DNA of 64,000 nucleotides from Paragyromitra xinjiangensis (Eukaryota; Ascomycota; Pezizomycetes; Pezizales; Discinaceae). The position numbers and the translations under genes are program-made. Position 1 is the stretch's first letter; every line of letters begins with the position of its first letter. The notes under the pieces were generated by a model. It ran no database searches, was not told where the DNA came from, and saw only the letters and a program-made list of their open reading frames with translations. This document shows positions 1-11,494 of this stretch, in pieces. Location: the NCBI GenBank assembly GCA_038503065.1, contig JBCAMK010000003.1, positions 1,860,001-1,924,000 of the forward strand. The letters are read 5' to 3'.

Positions 1-681
1 CCTAAGGCAATTATCTATTTTATACTACGCAGATTAATGTTTGTTTGCTTATTTTTACTTATACTGCTTGTGCCTAATAAAATCCAAGACACATTCCCTA
101 AATTGGACGGTGGGAGATGCCTTTATGTTATATTTAAGGCTATAAGGGTTTGTGTGCTGTAGGACTTCTTGCCAGCCTTGGATCTACCGGTAAAGGAGCT
201 ATTCCCCTGGACATAAATTTTGCAGTACATGACCCGAATTAATAGACCCAACAATTCTAACTACGCCTACGCAAAAGGTCGAAAAGTTAGAGTAGGGGTT
301 TCGAGTTTACACCGTTGAGTGAATAAAATGACAGTGCTGAGCCATTTTGACGAGTGGCAGGGGAACAACTTGTTAGGAGAAAAGAGCAGGAGTAGGCTGA
401 TCGAACGAAAGTCGTTGCTAGAGGAAGGTGATATGGACGATCGTTGGTGGAGCAGACTTGGCGGAGCGAGTTGCATGTGCGGCTCTTTCAGCCTGCAGGC
501 GTTTCTGAATGGGCACTCTGGGGAAGGCCGCACACCAACCCTAGGAAGCGGTAACTGCCGATGAATACTTCTGAAAATTGAGCCGCATCATTTCGCGTCT
601 GCGAGGATCAAATGCACCAGATTCATGTAAATCTCATTCCCTTTAAAAATCTACAATTAAAAAACACTATCCCCACCCCAC
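1..681. other. Intergenic, downstream of the PrpD gene
   Basis: No gene recognised. A short open frame on the plus strand (ATG near 328 to 564) resembles no family I know and has no C/T-rich leader. The A+T-rich stretch around 600-680 is probably the 3' untranslated region of the minus-strand gene ending at 682. Confidence 0.4.
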
Positions 682-2516
682 CTATTTCTCAGTAACATAT
701 AAATCGACATACTGATCCACATCCAACTCTTTAACACTATCCAGCTTCTCGCTAGCCTTGATAATCTTCTCTGTCCTCTCCTTTCCAAGGTGCCCCGAAA
801 CGTGTCTCTCAAACTTCTCTAGTAGCAAAGGAATACCCTCCTCACGCCTGAACTTGTGACCAACAGGGTACTCAATCGCGACCTCGTCGAGGACTGTTCC
901 GTCCTTGAGTGTGATCAAGATAGCGTTACCGATGCTCCTCTTATCTGGTGCATGGTACTCTAGCGAGTATGTTTTGTCCTCTACACAATCCATCTTTGCT
1001 CTCAGCTCGTCAATGCGTGGGTCTGCCGCAACTTCGTCTACATAATCTTGAGCTGTGAGACGGCCGTAGATAAGGGGTACGGCAACCATGTACTGGATAC
1101 AGTGATCACGATCGGCGTAGTTGTTCAGTGGGCCTTTCTTATCGATAATCCTGATAGCGGCCTCTTGTGTCCTGATACGGATATGTTCGATGTCGTCGGT
1201 AGTCTTGTCGAGACGCTTCAGCTCGTTGTGGAGGATCATGGCAGCCTCACAAGCTGTCTGGGAGTGGAATTCTGCAGGGTAGGAGATCTTGAAGAGAACA
1301 TTCTCCATCACATAGGAGCCATATGGACGTTGGAACTTGAATCCCTCTGATTTGAAAAGGACGTCGTAGAAACCCCAGGTCTTAGCAGTGAGTACGGAGG
1401 GGATCCCGCCAACACCGTTTTTGACCATCAATGCTAGGTTTACAGCACGTGAGCAAGCATCACCTGCAGCCCACGATTTGCGAGACATGGTGTTGGGAAC
1501 ATGGCGGTAAGTGCGGAGTGACTGGCCATCAACCCATGCTTGTGAGACAGCATCAATAGTTTGCTCACGGTTCAGTCCCAGGAGCTTGGACACGACTGCA
1601 GTGGTAGCGACCTTGACTAGGACAACGTGGTCAAGACCAACACGATTGAAGGAGTTTTCCAGGGCAAGGCAGCCCTGGATTTCGTGTGCCTTGATCATAG
1701 CTTCCAGGACGTCTTTAATCTTGGGTGCGGGGAGACCCTTGGCCTTGTTGGTACGAGCAAGCCAGTCTGCTACAGCGAGGATACCACCAAGGTTGTCCGA
1801 GGGATGACCCCACTCAGCAGCGAGCCAGCAGTCATTGTAGTCGAGCCAGCGGATAGCAGTGCCAATGTTGAAAGCTCCCCTAATGGGGTCGAGTTGATAG
1901 GGAGTTCCAGGAACTTTGGTACCATTTGGAACAACGGTGCCTATATTTGTGATTTAAGATGTTAGTTCCATTGAAACTTAGATGATAAACAGAGAGATAT
2001 GCCTTCAACAACGGGTCCCAAGAGGTTGGTGCACTGCTCGAATTTCAATGCCTCGAGTCCACATCCAAGGGTATCAATAAGACAAAGGCGTGCAGTTTCC
2101 CACTACCCCACAAGCTCATCAGCATCATATCCCACAGGTTATCAATTTAAGCTCTAATCCAACCAGGACAGGAAATTGACTCAAAGCAACGAGTTCCACT
2201 ATCAGAGTTTAGGAGATCTCACCGCCAAAGGAGAAGTAATTTCATAATTGTGAACATAGTCAGCAATGTCTTGCAAGACTTGATCAGGCTCTGGCCTTTC
2301 GTTCTGATTTACAATTCCATGAACGGCACTTTGGTTTGGGGCCATGATTGAGAATGGTCGTGGTGTAGAGATTGACTTTTGTGATTTCTGCTGAGCTTGG
2401 ATTGGTGTGAACGAAGAACGGACCGAGAGCTGACGGCAGAGCGCGGGGGAGACTCGGCGAGAAACGCAGCGGGGAACGACGACGGATCTCGACAGGGAAC
2501 GTGCCAAAAAGGACAT
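682..2516 (-). CDS. prpD: 2-methylcitrate dehydratase (MmgE/PrpD family), mitochondrial
   Basis: Predicted exons on the minus strand are 2516-2223, 2102-2003 and 1940-682, giving 550 residues. The family dehydrates 2-methylcitrate in the methylcitrate cycle, which detoxifies propionyl-CoA in the mitochondrial matrix. The sequence shows PrpD-type blocks: LIDTLGCGLEAL, RWLDYNDCWLAAEWGHPSDN, SQAWVDGQSLRTYRH and SRKSWAAGDACSRAVNLA. The N-terminus (MSFLARSLSRSVVVPRCVSR) is rich in Arg and Ser without acidic residues, as in a mitochondrial presequence. A second in-frame Met (MAPNQSAVHG) follows the presequence and could start a shorter form. Intron 1 is GT-AG. Intron 2 (1941-2002) appears to start with GC, see findings. 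Frame and length fit an intact gene. It has no close neighbour and no operon-like context. Family assignment is secure; substrate is inferred from the family. Confidence 0.93.
1941..2002 (-). other. Probable GC-AG intron of the PrpD gene
   Basis: The preceding exon ends GTTGTTGAAG, followed by GCATAT, and the next exon starts GCACCGTTG after a TATAG acceptor. This splice gives VVEG-TVVPNG, the form I expect for the family. The only nearby GT donor that keeps frame would insert four extra residues (ISLC in place of the junction Gly). Confidence 0.6.
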
Positions 2517-4041
2517 GATCAAAAGTTGGAGATACCGATGGATAACAAACTCCAATTGACTGAATGTTGAATGCGGGGAAGGGAAGGAGGGGGGATAGAG
2601 AGGTCAAAACATGCGTAAATATGGCGGGCGGGCGGAGAACTGTGTGAGAGCCGAGTGTAGCCTTCCCGTGGCCGAGCCGAGGACCAACCACCTTCCGTCT
2701 CCGCTCACTGCCCTGCCGCATGTGCTTAGACATGTTTCTCTAAATCAGATGTCTACGTGGTCATTTTTTACGGCACGATTGATTGATGGGGCGTTGTTTT
2801 TCACTCTCATAATCGTTGCATCCTGGGGGCCAAATAAACCCTAACCCTATCATTCCCTCAACCTTCTTTTACTCTGGGAATCAACATTCAAGCTTTTGGG
2901 CTGATTGTTGGAGAATTGCTACCTAGTCTTACAATGCTCCGAATTTTTATCCTGAGATATATGGCACGGCCTCAGGAACAGTATAAGCCACGTTGGGGCT
3001 GGAATGTTGAACAAGGTTCTACGCCGCATTTCACCGACTTGACTTTCCCAACACTCCACTCTTTTGCAGTGGCGGAGATATAATGTTTTTAGGCCAGAGA
3101 TGGCGAGGGAAAGCCTGTGCAAAAAATAGAGGAGGTATGGGTTTGTGTTTTTTGAGGACCGAGTGAGAAACTGTGGAAACACTCCCTGTAGCAACCCCAG
3201 ACAAGGTCACCTCAAGCCTGTAATGTGAACATTCATGTAAATTTGTCAAAAACAGAAACACCAGATCCTCCTAAGAAACAGTCCATCACATCCTGCGAAT
3301 TAAGGCCTACCATCCTCAGTTTTTACCTTGTATCTCACGTCATATCACTCCGCCTATGTCACTGGCTTGCGCCTGTGGTGCACGTGTCTACATTTATCTA
3401 CCAAATCCGGGAGATCTACCTTGCGAACAGGCTTACAAGAACCACTGCCTGTGTATGATTTTCCCATTCCACATGGGGAGTGCCCGCTTGAGCTACGAAT
3501 TCTTCGTTACTGCGGGCATGGGGCGGAACCAACAGCCTCAGTCTAACCCCGATCCACCGGAATGTAACCGACTAAACTACTTTATTATACCATTTTTGAT
3601 GCTTCTTTGTGAATTTCAGCACTCTCGATGAACGCCGTGCACTTTTATAGAAAACTAACAAAATGAGGCAGAGTTGCCTACTTATCTACGTCATTAGAGG
3701 TTTAAATCACCAACCGTCTGATGGGATGACCCCGAGTTCCCGAATCAGATGAAAAGCCTAAATAGAGGGTACCCGAGAACATCTCTAATAGAAAAAAACG
3801 CAAATACATCATTTCAACACAAGCCCCAGAGCCACCCTATTCAATGGCCCCAACCCACCACTCTCACCCAATACTGCAACTCCCCTCATCATCCCTCTTC
3901 GCACTCATTTTAACTCTCTACTTCTCATCACCTACCTCCAGCTCCTCAATACAAAACATAAACCTCAAACGTGCTCGAATCCGTGCAGACTTCAGAGTAA
4001 CCAGCGTCCCCTCCACCAACTCTACCCACACAAACAAAAAA
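2517..4041. other. Intergenic
   Basis: No convincing gene. The bases just upstream of 2516 should hold the PrpD promoter. From about 3840 the plus strand becomes C/T- and A-rich with few G, which looks like the 5' leader of the gene starting at 4042. The open frame running through that leader from 3844 is probably not translated. Confidence 0.5.
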
Positions 4042-4437
4042 ATGTTCTTCATAATCTTCGGCATAGTGTGCGGTCTTATCGCAATCTCTCTTTGCTGCTA
4101 TGCTGTCCAGAGAATCCTTAACGCCCGCCAGCGGAGAGAAATGCGTGCCGTGAATAGGTTAATAAACGCTGGAAGAAGCAGCGTTGACTCTGTCTGGGGG
4201 ATTTCAGGTGTTCGTAGGGGTTATGAGGGCCCGTATGATCGCCAGCCGCAGGGTAATGTTAGTGTTGCTACGTTGGGGGATAGGAAAGCGAGTACGATGG
4301 AGCAAGGGAAATGTGGAGCGTGGGGGGCATGGGGTAGGGAGGATTCGAATGATGTGCAGGCGTGGGGGGTGGAACAACCGCCGGTGTATAGTGCTGGTGG
4401 ATATGCTGGTGTGCCTGTACATGATGTCAGGACGTAG
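4042..4437 (+). CDS. Small single-pass membrane protein, function unknown
   Basis: The call is 131 residues from the ATG at 4042, which has an A-rich context (acaaaaaaATG). The open frame extends up to 3844, but the added part is low-complexity Ser/Pro/Leu sequence in C/T-rich DNA that resembles a fungal leader. Residues 1-22 (MFFIIFGIVCGLIAISLCCYAV) form one strongly hydrophobic segment. A basic stretch (RILNARQRREMR) follows, which by the positive-inside rule would face the cytosol. The rest is Gly/Trp/Tyr-rich and probably disordered, ending PPVYSAGGYAG. I do not recognise a family. Small proteins with one N-terminal membrane segment and a disordered tail are common in fungi. No introns. 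Confidence 0.6.
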   Translation: MFFIIFGIVCGLIAISLCCYAVQRILNARQRREMRAVNRLINAGRSSVDSVWGISGVRRGYEGPYDRQPQGNVSVATLGDRKASTMEQGKCGAWGAWGREDSNDVQAWGVEQPPVYSAGGYAGVPVHDVRT

Positions 4438-4959
4438 TATTACTAGGAATGATTAAGCAAGTAAATATTTATGATTCTCTTTTAGCTAGGCGTTCCTAGA
4501 TAAATTATAGGTGGTAAATGGGGCATATACGAGGATTTGAGGGTTTGGCGTTAGATTTTCTACATTTGGCCAACTGTTCTTGTTTTTTCCTAGTATTCGA
4601 GATACAATGCGTTTTCCTTTGGATGATCGGAGATGATGTATGGTATGGCGTTTAGGTCGGTTTGCTGTGGAATATCAAACTTTCGGGAGATTCGCGAAAG
4701 GAAGCTTAAGCACTAAATAAAATATCAAAGAAAGGAAGAGAGTGAATTGAATTGGAAGCACGGTGTTAAATAAAGAAAATAAGTAAAAACGACCCTACTA
4801 TCAGCCCAAAGTTTACCATACATCAAACAAAGTCCATACACTATAGCTATATCTGGCCTGCTATAGTCGCGTCGCGAATAATAGTAAAAATAAAAATAGA
4901 ATCTAACATGAAAATAGCCGGATACAATTTCAGAAACGGGAAGAAGGCTTTAGATATAT
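4438..4959. other. Intergenic between convergent genes
   Basis: A+T-rich sequence between the 3' ends of two convergent genes; it presumably holds both 3' untranslated regions and polyadenylation signals. Nothing else seen. Confidence 0.5.
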
Positions 4960-7284
4960 TCATAGGAGGTTGAAATCGTCCAATTGTCTACCATCTAGTG
5001 CATCCAAACATCCAATCACCACTTGAGAACGTTTGGTATGAGTCAAAGCCATGCAAAGAGTTTGCACAATTGGATCTCCACCCGTTTGTATAATAATCGG
5101 CTTTTTCTCGTAAGGCTTGGCCGTGTCATAAATCATCTCCTTGGACTGGTTCTGAAGTAAATCGGAAACTTGCATGACGACAACGGATTCCTTCAGTTCA
5201 ATTGAGTCCTTAGAATTTGGACAGGTGCAGCTGGATTTTAACGGGGTGACACATCTCTTGTATAAGACTTCCGGGTTGAAGATGGCCTTCACTATACCGC
5301 CAATCCTAGCCCTGAAGACGACGGCACGTTCATCGAATTCCCACCAAGGCTCCGTGTCAAGGCGAACAATAGTATCAGAAGGTTGGCGATCTACTTGCTG
5401 TGTATACTGGCCAGTCAGCCCGTAGACCCAGGTTTCGGAAAACTTTGTGTCCGGGGGTTTATTGGCATGACATATGAACCCGTCTTCATCAAGTGGCAGG
5501 TCAAGCAATTGTCCTACTCGTAGCCGATATCTAAACCAAGATTCCGGATCCGGTGATGGATGGAGCAAGAGCTCCGGGACAAGCACAACTCCGTTTTTCT
5601 GAAATCCGAGAACCGTTCTGTTGGGAGACTCGCCTCTTGAATTTGGAAGCCTAGGCTGCATTTCAGAGTCTTTGGAGGTGCCGGAGAAGACCATATAGAG
5701 TAGATGTAACCATTCGCTGTGAGTTATGGAAGCGCTAAATCCCCACCGTGCGTCGTCAGATGCAGGCGCATTCTCTGAAAATAGACGGCTAGAAAAGCAT
5801 CCAAACGAGGTCCATGATGCTAAGTTTCCCCGTCGAATGAAATCTGGGGAAAATGCAACTTCAGTGTCCAGCATATTTGCTGAATTCTCATCAGGGTGGA
5901 GCCATCTAGCGCAGACAGCATAGATCGTGGCTAACACAACCGTTCTAGTGATATACCAATCATCTGCATCGTTGCCTTTAGGTAGATCCAAATATTCTGT
6001 GGCAAGTCCTTGAAACTGACCAACAGTATTGGTCCGGGCCCAAATACTGTCCTTATCGGAGCTAGAGGGCAGAAATTTTTGGAGTGGCTTGAAGATGATA
6101 AAAGTTAACCACTGTAACTTTTGGCCGAGTATAGAGTTACTAGCTCGGTATGAGTATACATTTCCAAAACTGGAATGCGCCGCTTCAGTGAATCGAATCT
6201 CTGTTTGGCGATTGTACCCCAATTCAATCTGCGGCGGTGGTTCTAGTATGTTTAGGACGTAATCAAAAGTAAACTCCCAGACCTCAGATAAATATTTCGT
6301 GTTAGCCTGAGATTGGCTGTCATTGAGATGTCGAAAAGCGATCCATGGAACGGACCGGATGGATCCAATGCGAGGTTTTGAGGATGTTGATATTTTTTGC
6401 ACGCCAGCAGAAAGTGGATCAGTTGGGCCAACGTTCGAAGTAACAAGAATAATTTCCTGATAAGTTGACTGGTACCCGACCTTCTCGACGTATGTTTCAT
6501 AATCATCCTTTGAAGAAATGGCTTGCATCGAGGCTGCTACCTCAAACCCAAGCTGAGCCATGACGACCGCCAAAGCCCATACTTTCAAAGAACGTGTCGG
6601 ATAGACGAGTGCTGTTCTTTTTGCGACGGGCGTTAGGATCCACCTCATGGCACCAATGAAGTTTGGAGCATCGGATTCAAGAAGATCGTCGCATTCAAAA
6701 ACATCCATAGACGATGCCCCAGTCACTCCGGCTAACTTTGAGTCTACTAGGGTCTGGAGCTTTTGGCGGAGGTCATCGCTATCCTCCTCGACTGTTGCAG
6801 CTTTAACGTAGTCTCTTAAGGAAGAGAGTAGAGGTCCCTCGATAGCCTGGTTTCCATCCTCCTGATGTGAATTGTATAGCGTACCCGGAAGCACCCCGAC
6901 TAGTATATCCAGGACTGTGGAAGCATTGTAGAAACAGAGCAAAGCGCAAACGACTGCCCTGAGGCATGCGAGACCTGCATCCCCAGATGATGCCGTGGAA
7001 GCATTTGGTAGAGTAATGCAAGAAAGAATGCCATCGGGGTTTCTGGCCACTCCTCGAATTAAGCCATCCTTTCGTCTGTCAACATACCGCAACAAGTTGA
7101 ATGTGCTGGTAGCTGATATTTGGGACCCCTTCGATTCTACCAGAAGTGATAGTGACTGGGCTCTATCACGTAGTTTCCACCAGCCATATGCCCCGGTAGC
7201 TAGTTGGACAGCTAACTCGACACTGAAGAGGGAGACGCTAATCTGGCTGAGAGGGCCAGCGGCCACCGAAAAGCCTAGTTCCAT
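4960..7284 (-). CDS. Hypothetical protein, 774 residues, unrecognised
   Basis: One uninterrupted frame of 774 codons, with codon use and composition that look truly coding. The N-terminus has an amphipathic stretch (SLFSVELAVQLATGAYGWW, about residues 18-36) and a Leu/Val-rich segment near residues 105-130; neither is a clear signal peptide. A conserved-looking block (PTRSLKVWALAVVMAQLGFEV) lies near residues 225-245. Near the C-terminus is a Cys cluster (CVTPLKSSCTCPN), perhaps metal-binding or disulphide-bonded. I recall similar unnamed proteins in other ascomycetes but can name no domain or function. A possible intron just upstream (7358-7305, donor CAG/GTAAGA, acceptor TTAG) suggests a spliced 5' leader or an extra upstream exon. 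Confidence 0.75.
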   Translation of the reverse strand: MELGFSVAAGPLSQISVSLFSVELAVQLATGAYGWWKLRDRAQSLSLLVESKGSQISATSTFNLLRYVDRRKDGLIRGVARNPDGILSCITLPNASTASSGDAGLACLRAVVCALLCFYNASTVLDILVGVLPGTLYNSHQEDGNQAIEGPLLSSLRDYVKAATVEEDSDDLRQKLQTLVDSKLAGVTGASSMDVFECDDLLESDAPNFIGAMRWILTPVAKRTALVYPTRSLKVWALAVVMAQLGFEVAASMQAISSKDDYETYVEKVGYQSTYQEIILVTSNVGPTDPLSAGVQKISTSSKPRIGSIRSVPWIAFRHLNDSQSQANTKYLSEVWEFTFDYVLNILEPPPQIELGYNRQTEIRFTEAAHSSFGNVYSYRASNSILGQKLQWLTFIIFKPLQKFLPSSSDKDSIWARTNTVGQFQGLATEYLDLPKGNDADDWYITRTVVLATIYAVCARWLHPDENSANMLDTEVAFSPDFIRRGNLASWTSFGCFSSRLFSENAPASDDARWGFSASITHSEWLHLLYMVFSGTSKDSEMQPRLPNSRGESPNRTVLGFQKNGVVLVPELLLHPSPDPESWFRYRLRVGQLLDLPLDEDGFICHANKPPDTKFSETWVYGLTGQYTQQVDRQPSDTIVRLDTEPWWEFDERAVVFRARIGGIVKAIFNPEVLYKRCVTPLKSSCTCPNSKDSIELKESVVVMQVSDLLQNQSKEMIYDTAKPYEKKPIIIQTGGDPIVQTLCMALTHTKRSQVVIGCLDALDGRQLDDFNLL

Positions 7285-7304
7285 AATTGGGCTTGGGCAC
7301 TAAA

Positions 7305-7358
7305 CTAATTTTTAGATCACTGAAGGAATTCGTATGTCTAGAACCAAGAAATTCTTAC
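7305..7358 (-). other. Possible 5'-leader intron of the 774-residue gene
   Basis: On the minus strand CAG/GTAAGA is followed 54 nt later by AAATTAG. Its 3' end lies 20 nt before the start codon at 7284, as expected for a spliced 5' untranslated region. Confidence 0.4.
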
Positions 7359-9210
7359 CTGTATCTCTCGTTGGAAGTTTTGGGGTTATGAGACCGAAGG
7401 GCGAACAAAGTTCCTTCCTGCTTGAGCTACTATCAACGGGACTCTTCAGGCGCTGGTGCAGTCCTAGTGGATTTAATGTCGAGTGAATTTAAATATTGTA
7501 GGAGCACCTAATGCTTTTGCAAATTGAGGATAACGTTTTCTCCCATCCAAAATATATAGAACCTTTAGGGAACTACGCCACATACTAGACTGAAGCCCCG
7601 AAAAAGCGTCGAGTTTCAGCTGCTGCAGCCCATGGGCGTGTCACCTCATGTGGGTACGCAGTGTATCGCTTTTTGTTAGTGATCGATCCCGGGAATTCGA
7701 TCGGTTGAGCGTTTCGCCTGACAATAATCGGTGACTAGGTATCCAGCCGCACCTACTGATTTTCAGACGGAGTTTTTTCATTGGGAAGTGGGATACCTAA
7801 ACTACAGGGATTATCGCGGTGCGCCAGAAGAAAACCTATCCACGTTAGTAAAAACTACTTGCTAATTAACACGCGCGCACATTAAAGATAGGGCCTGTTG
7901 GTGCCCTAATTTGAGGTTTCTGCAGTGTATATCAGTGAAGTGTGTGCGTCTGTTATAGTCCTATGGCACCATAGAACATATAGGATGGATGCCTGAACAA
8001 GTTTGCTGTGGAGAAAAATGCCGCTAGGCGAAAATATTTGATACACCGCCTCCATGCAATCGCTAGGCGGCTCTGCGGGTGATCCAGTAGCGCTGCGGTT
8101 CGGCCCGTCCTCAGCCCGCTATATAAGCGCCACCGACAGACCGACGGGTCGCCATGACTATTTGAGGTTTAGGCTCTAGGTACCTAGTATCCTTGGGCGG
8201 GCGGTATTACAATAGGGGTTTATTCTCCCGAGGACGTGCCTGACTTTAAGCGCCTTACGGGAAGCCTTGAGGGGCTTAGGTTATGGTGAGTGGTGAACTT
8301 CAGTAGATCTAGAGAGCACGAAACATTTAGCCAGCGATCTAATTACGATTGTAGGCTACATACCATATTGCTAACCCATGAGGCAGTTCGTCAGATTCAA
8401 GAAGAGCCTATAATATCAATTCTATCTATTTACTCGTAGTATATCGTAACTAGGTACTCACGCCTAAAATTCCACTTTCGCTTCTGAACACTTTTTTCTA
8501 CCAAGAATTTGCGATTCAGAGTGGACAAGCTACAGGAAGTACCAAGCCTTATTAAATTTCTGGCCGCACCCTCGGGTTGCTAACTCGGGTTGCCAACGAA
8601 TGGTTAGGGGTTTGCGGATGCTAAGTTGGGATGTTTCAAATTTACACATAGACCTGTGACTGAGCGCACGAAAATCCCTAGGTAAGATGCAGGGGATACC
8701 CAACCCAAAGACTTAGTTAGTTTTGAGCAATCGGGAGCCATGATGGTAATGGGGTCGGGTGCTTTGACTAACTAGAGAGAAAATGAGGTCTTTTTAGCAT
8801 CCGCCTGGCCAGGCTTTTGATGCCAGGCGGTCTGATTAGAGTGCGTACAAACGGAACGAGGATAGATGCATTATGCTTGGTGGGGCGCCGCGTAGGCAGT
8901 GCCTACACTAGCACATTTAACTTTGTTCGGGTTTTTTTTTTACTTCTCAGCCAACCTACTTTAGGTACCTTTCTAAGGGGTTGATTGCTGTGCCCGCAAA
9001 AGCCTTGAGTTTCTGGTTTGGGTCCCGGTTTTAATTATTCTGGCAGATAAGAGCACTGTAAACTCGCTTATTATATCCCGCGTGATAGTCGGTAAGCAGG
9101 GTATATGTATACCAAGACCTCTTAGAGGCAAAGCAAAGAGAAAAGCATAGATAAACCCCCACATAGGTATAACAGTAGTATCATAATCAAAATTCCTACC
9201 CCAAAAGTGT
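7359..9210. other. Intergenic, gene-free
   Basis: No gene recognised on either strand. A TATA-like box (TATATAA at 8120-8126) lies in GC-rich sequence, but the next ATG (8154) opens only three codons. A short direct repeat of about 12 bp (aactcgggttgc-like) lies near 8570-8595. The 3' untranslated region of the glutamine synthetase-like gene probably occupies the bases just below 9211. Confidence 0.4.
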
Positions 9211-11001
9211 TTAAACAGTTTCGATGTATCTCTTGACTTCCCAGTCTGTTACCGCCTCTTCCCACAGCCTCCATTCATGCTCCCTAGTGCCCCCAAAATG
9301 TTCCACAAACTCGTCCCCAAACACTTCTCTCGCCACGCTTCCCTGTTCTACCATCTTCTTGACACCCTCCATTAGGTTTCTAGCTAGCCTCTCACCACCA
9401 CCTGTTTCTTCCCTACTGTTTAAGGGTGGGACTGGGATCTCAAGTTTTTTCTCGATTCCACGTAAACCTGTTGCGAGAATCGCAGCGAGTACGTAGAATG
9501 GATTGGCGTCCGCTCCACAGGTCCGGAATTCGAAACGAGTTGCCTTTGGCGAGGCTGTGGGTGGTGATATGAGACGGACAGAGGCAGCACGGTGCTCTAA
9601 TCCCCACGACACTGCAACAGGTGCCCAGAAATTTTCAACTAGGCGTTTGTAGGAATTCACGGTTGGTGCCAAAATAGGCATTATCGATGGAAGCCCGTCT
9701 AGCAAACCAGCAAGGAAATGACGCCCAAGATCAGAAAGATAAGCTACATCTGGGTATGGAGGATTTGGATCACGCTCAGACCGAGCAAACAGATTTTTAC
9801 CATCCCCATCGATGAGAGATACTAAGACCAGTAATTAATATTTCTCACCGATTATTTGGCAGAAATAAATATAATGGCAAAGAAAGGAGAGGGCTTACTG
9901 TGCATATGTCCTGAGTTTCCTGGTAATCCTTCTTTCGGTTTGGCCATAAAACATGGAACAACACCATATTTTGAACCTAAAGACTTGACTACATATCTAC
10001 TCTACTTTATTAGAATACGCCGAATTTCCTAATCGAAAGAGCTGAAGCACTGACTTGAATAAACTAGCCCGATCGGCCATCTCTGTAACTTCACCGAATT
10101 CTAGGGCAGCTTCGTAAACCCCGGGGCCGGATTCCGTGTGCCAACCCTCTATATCAACATTGAACTTTTTGCCTATGACTTCATTAGTGATCTGCCCTGT
10201 TCCCCTAAGGCTTTTTTTTATAGATAGTTATGTGTTCAGTGGTCGTCACCCGAGGTCGAAAAACTCACAAGCATCGAAAATACCATAATAAAACTCTTGG
10301 TTTTGTGCAGGTCTGGTAAGGGAGTATCCAAACATCCCTGGTGTTAAATGTTCTAAGTCCACTCCTTTGCTCTCTCCAAGGCTTTTTGGAGTTTCTCGGA
10401 AATTGAAAAATTCATACTCGGCTACAGACGAATTTGGAATTATATTTTTTGTTGTGTTCCTGATTGCAACTGAATTTCAAAGGAACCGAGAACCAACCTC
10501 CAGCCATAGCCTTCCACCCTTTTTCCCCAACTCTCGTCACAATATTTCCTAGCAGTCCTCTTGGGCAAGGTGGAATCGGCTTCCCCGAATCCGGATTATA
10601 GAAACTGACCAAAAAAAAGGGAACTCCTTTTGAGGAACTACCATGACCTGCTCCAGCATCCTCCCAAGGTATTCTCCTAAAACTTCGCAAGTCTACTTTC
10701 GCCAACAAATCACGGTATCCATTCTGGGAATTTGATATAAGAAGCTCGCGGAAGTATGTACGGTCATGCATATCCCAGCCGAATATCACCGAGCAGAAGC
10801 CGAAGCCGGACTCCACAATCGAGAGAAATTTCTTTTTCGAAATAAGCTTGCCTGTGAGAGGAAATATTAGTGTGGGGAAAATAGCACGATCCTCTTAGGC
10901 TTACCACGTAGAACGCCATCCACGTCAACGCCAGCAAGCTTTACTTTGTCATCGTTTTGCAGCTCGGCGCTTATAGATTCAAGGGTATGCGTGTTGGACA
11001 T
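9211..11001 (-). CDS. Glutamine synthetase-like enzyme (type I-like, fungal)
   Basis: Predicted exons are 11001-10905, 10851-10498, 10421-10269, 10172-10055, 9996-9899 and 9821-9211, giving 476 residues with every junction in phase. The family forms a gamma-glutamyl amide bond at ATP cost. Visible blocks are EYEFFNF (N-terminal catalytic strand), GWHTESGPGVYEAAL, CFMAKPKEGLPGNSGHMHISL, NSYKRL, WGLEHRAASVRL and RFEFRTCGADANPFYVLAA, all typical of the GS catalytic barrel. It resembles fungal FluG- or gamma-glutamylpolyamine synthetase-like proteins more than the short eukaryotic GlnA, so the acceptor may be an amine other than ammonia (inference). It is transcribed divergently from a dehydrogenase gene across a 493-bp region with GATA sites. 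No broken motif was seen. Confidence 0.9.
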
Positions 11002-11494
11002 TATGTCTTGCAGTTCTTATTTGATCTCGGGTTGTGGCAAAACTTGGGAACGTCGAGGCTGTTGGTTTGGGAAGCGGGGAGTCACCCAGGGTTTGGCATC
11101 AGGTTACAGAGAGATACCGCTATCTTTACCGCCAGATACTAGTTCTCACGCGACGTGTTTTAGCCCTGACTTCTTCGTTACCCATGATTTCGTCAGCGGC
11201 TTATCTGCGGTTCACAAAATCACTAGCCACATAACGCAGGGTCCTATGAATAGCAGCCACAATTGCCCCGCTTCGGCGTCTTATCGTCGGAAACGCTAAG
11301 ATGTTTTATGACAAAAATGGAAGAGGCTATGTTTAGGGAGCACGCTTGCGGTTAAGAGAAATACCACCCTTCCCCTCCTTCAGTTGATATAAATTGTGAA
11401 CTTTTTGCCTTTCTCCATCGCTGGTCAGATTAGTTTACCAAGACAGTAAATCCAGCACTCTACAAAACCACCATAGAACACATACATAGTCGAA
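11002..11494. promoter_or_regulatory. Shared divergent promoter with GATA-factor sites
   Basis: This 493-bp gap separates the start codons of the two divergent genes. Three matches to the HGATAR consensus occur on the minus strand: AGATAG at 11120-11125, AGATAA at 11211-11216 and CGATAA at 11281-11286. A TATA-like gatataaat lies about 100 bp before the dehydrogenase ATG. GATA factors such as AreA control nitrogen use in ascomycetes, which suits a glutamine synthetase-like gene. The sites are seen; their use is inferred. Confidence 0.5.

Noticed and set aside
2838..2852. Telomere-like CCCTAA repeat
   Set aside because: Only about two units, which is expected by chance.
3844..4041. Upstream ATG extending the small membrane protein by 66 residues
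   Set aside because: The extension is low-complexity in C/T-rich leader-like DNA, and the ATG at 4042 has the better context.
8110..8165. TATA box followed by an ATG
   Set aside because: The ATG opens only three codons and no spliced continuation was found.
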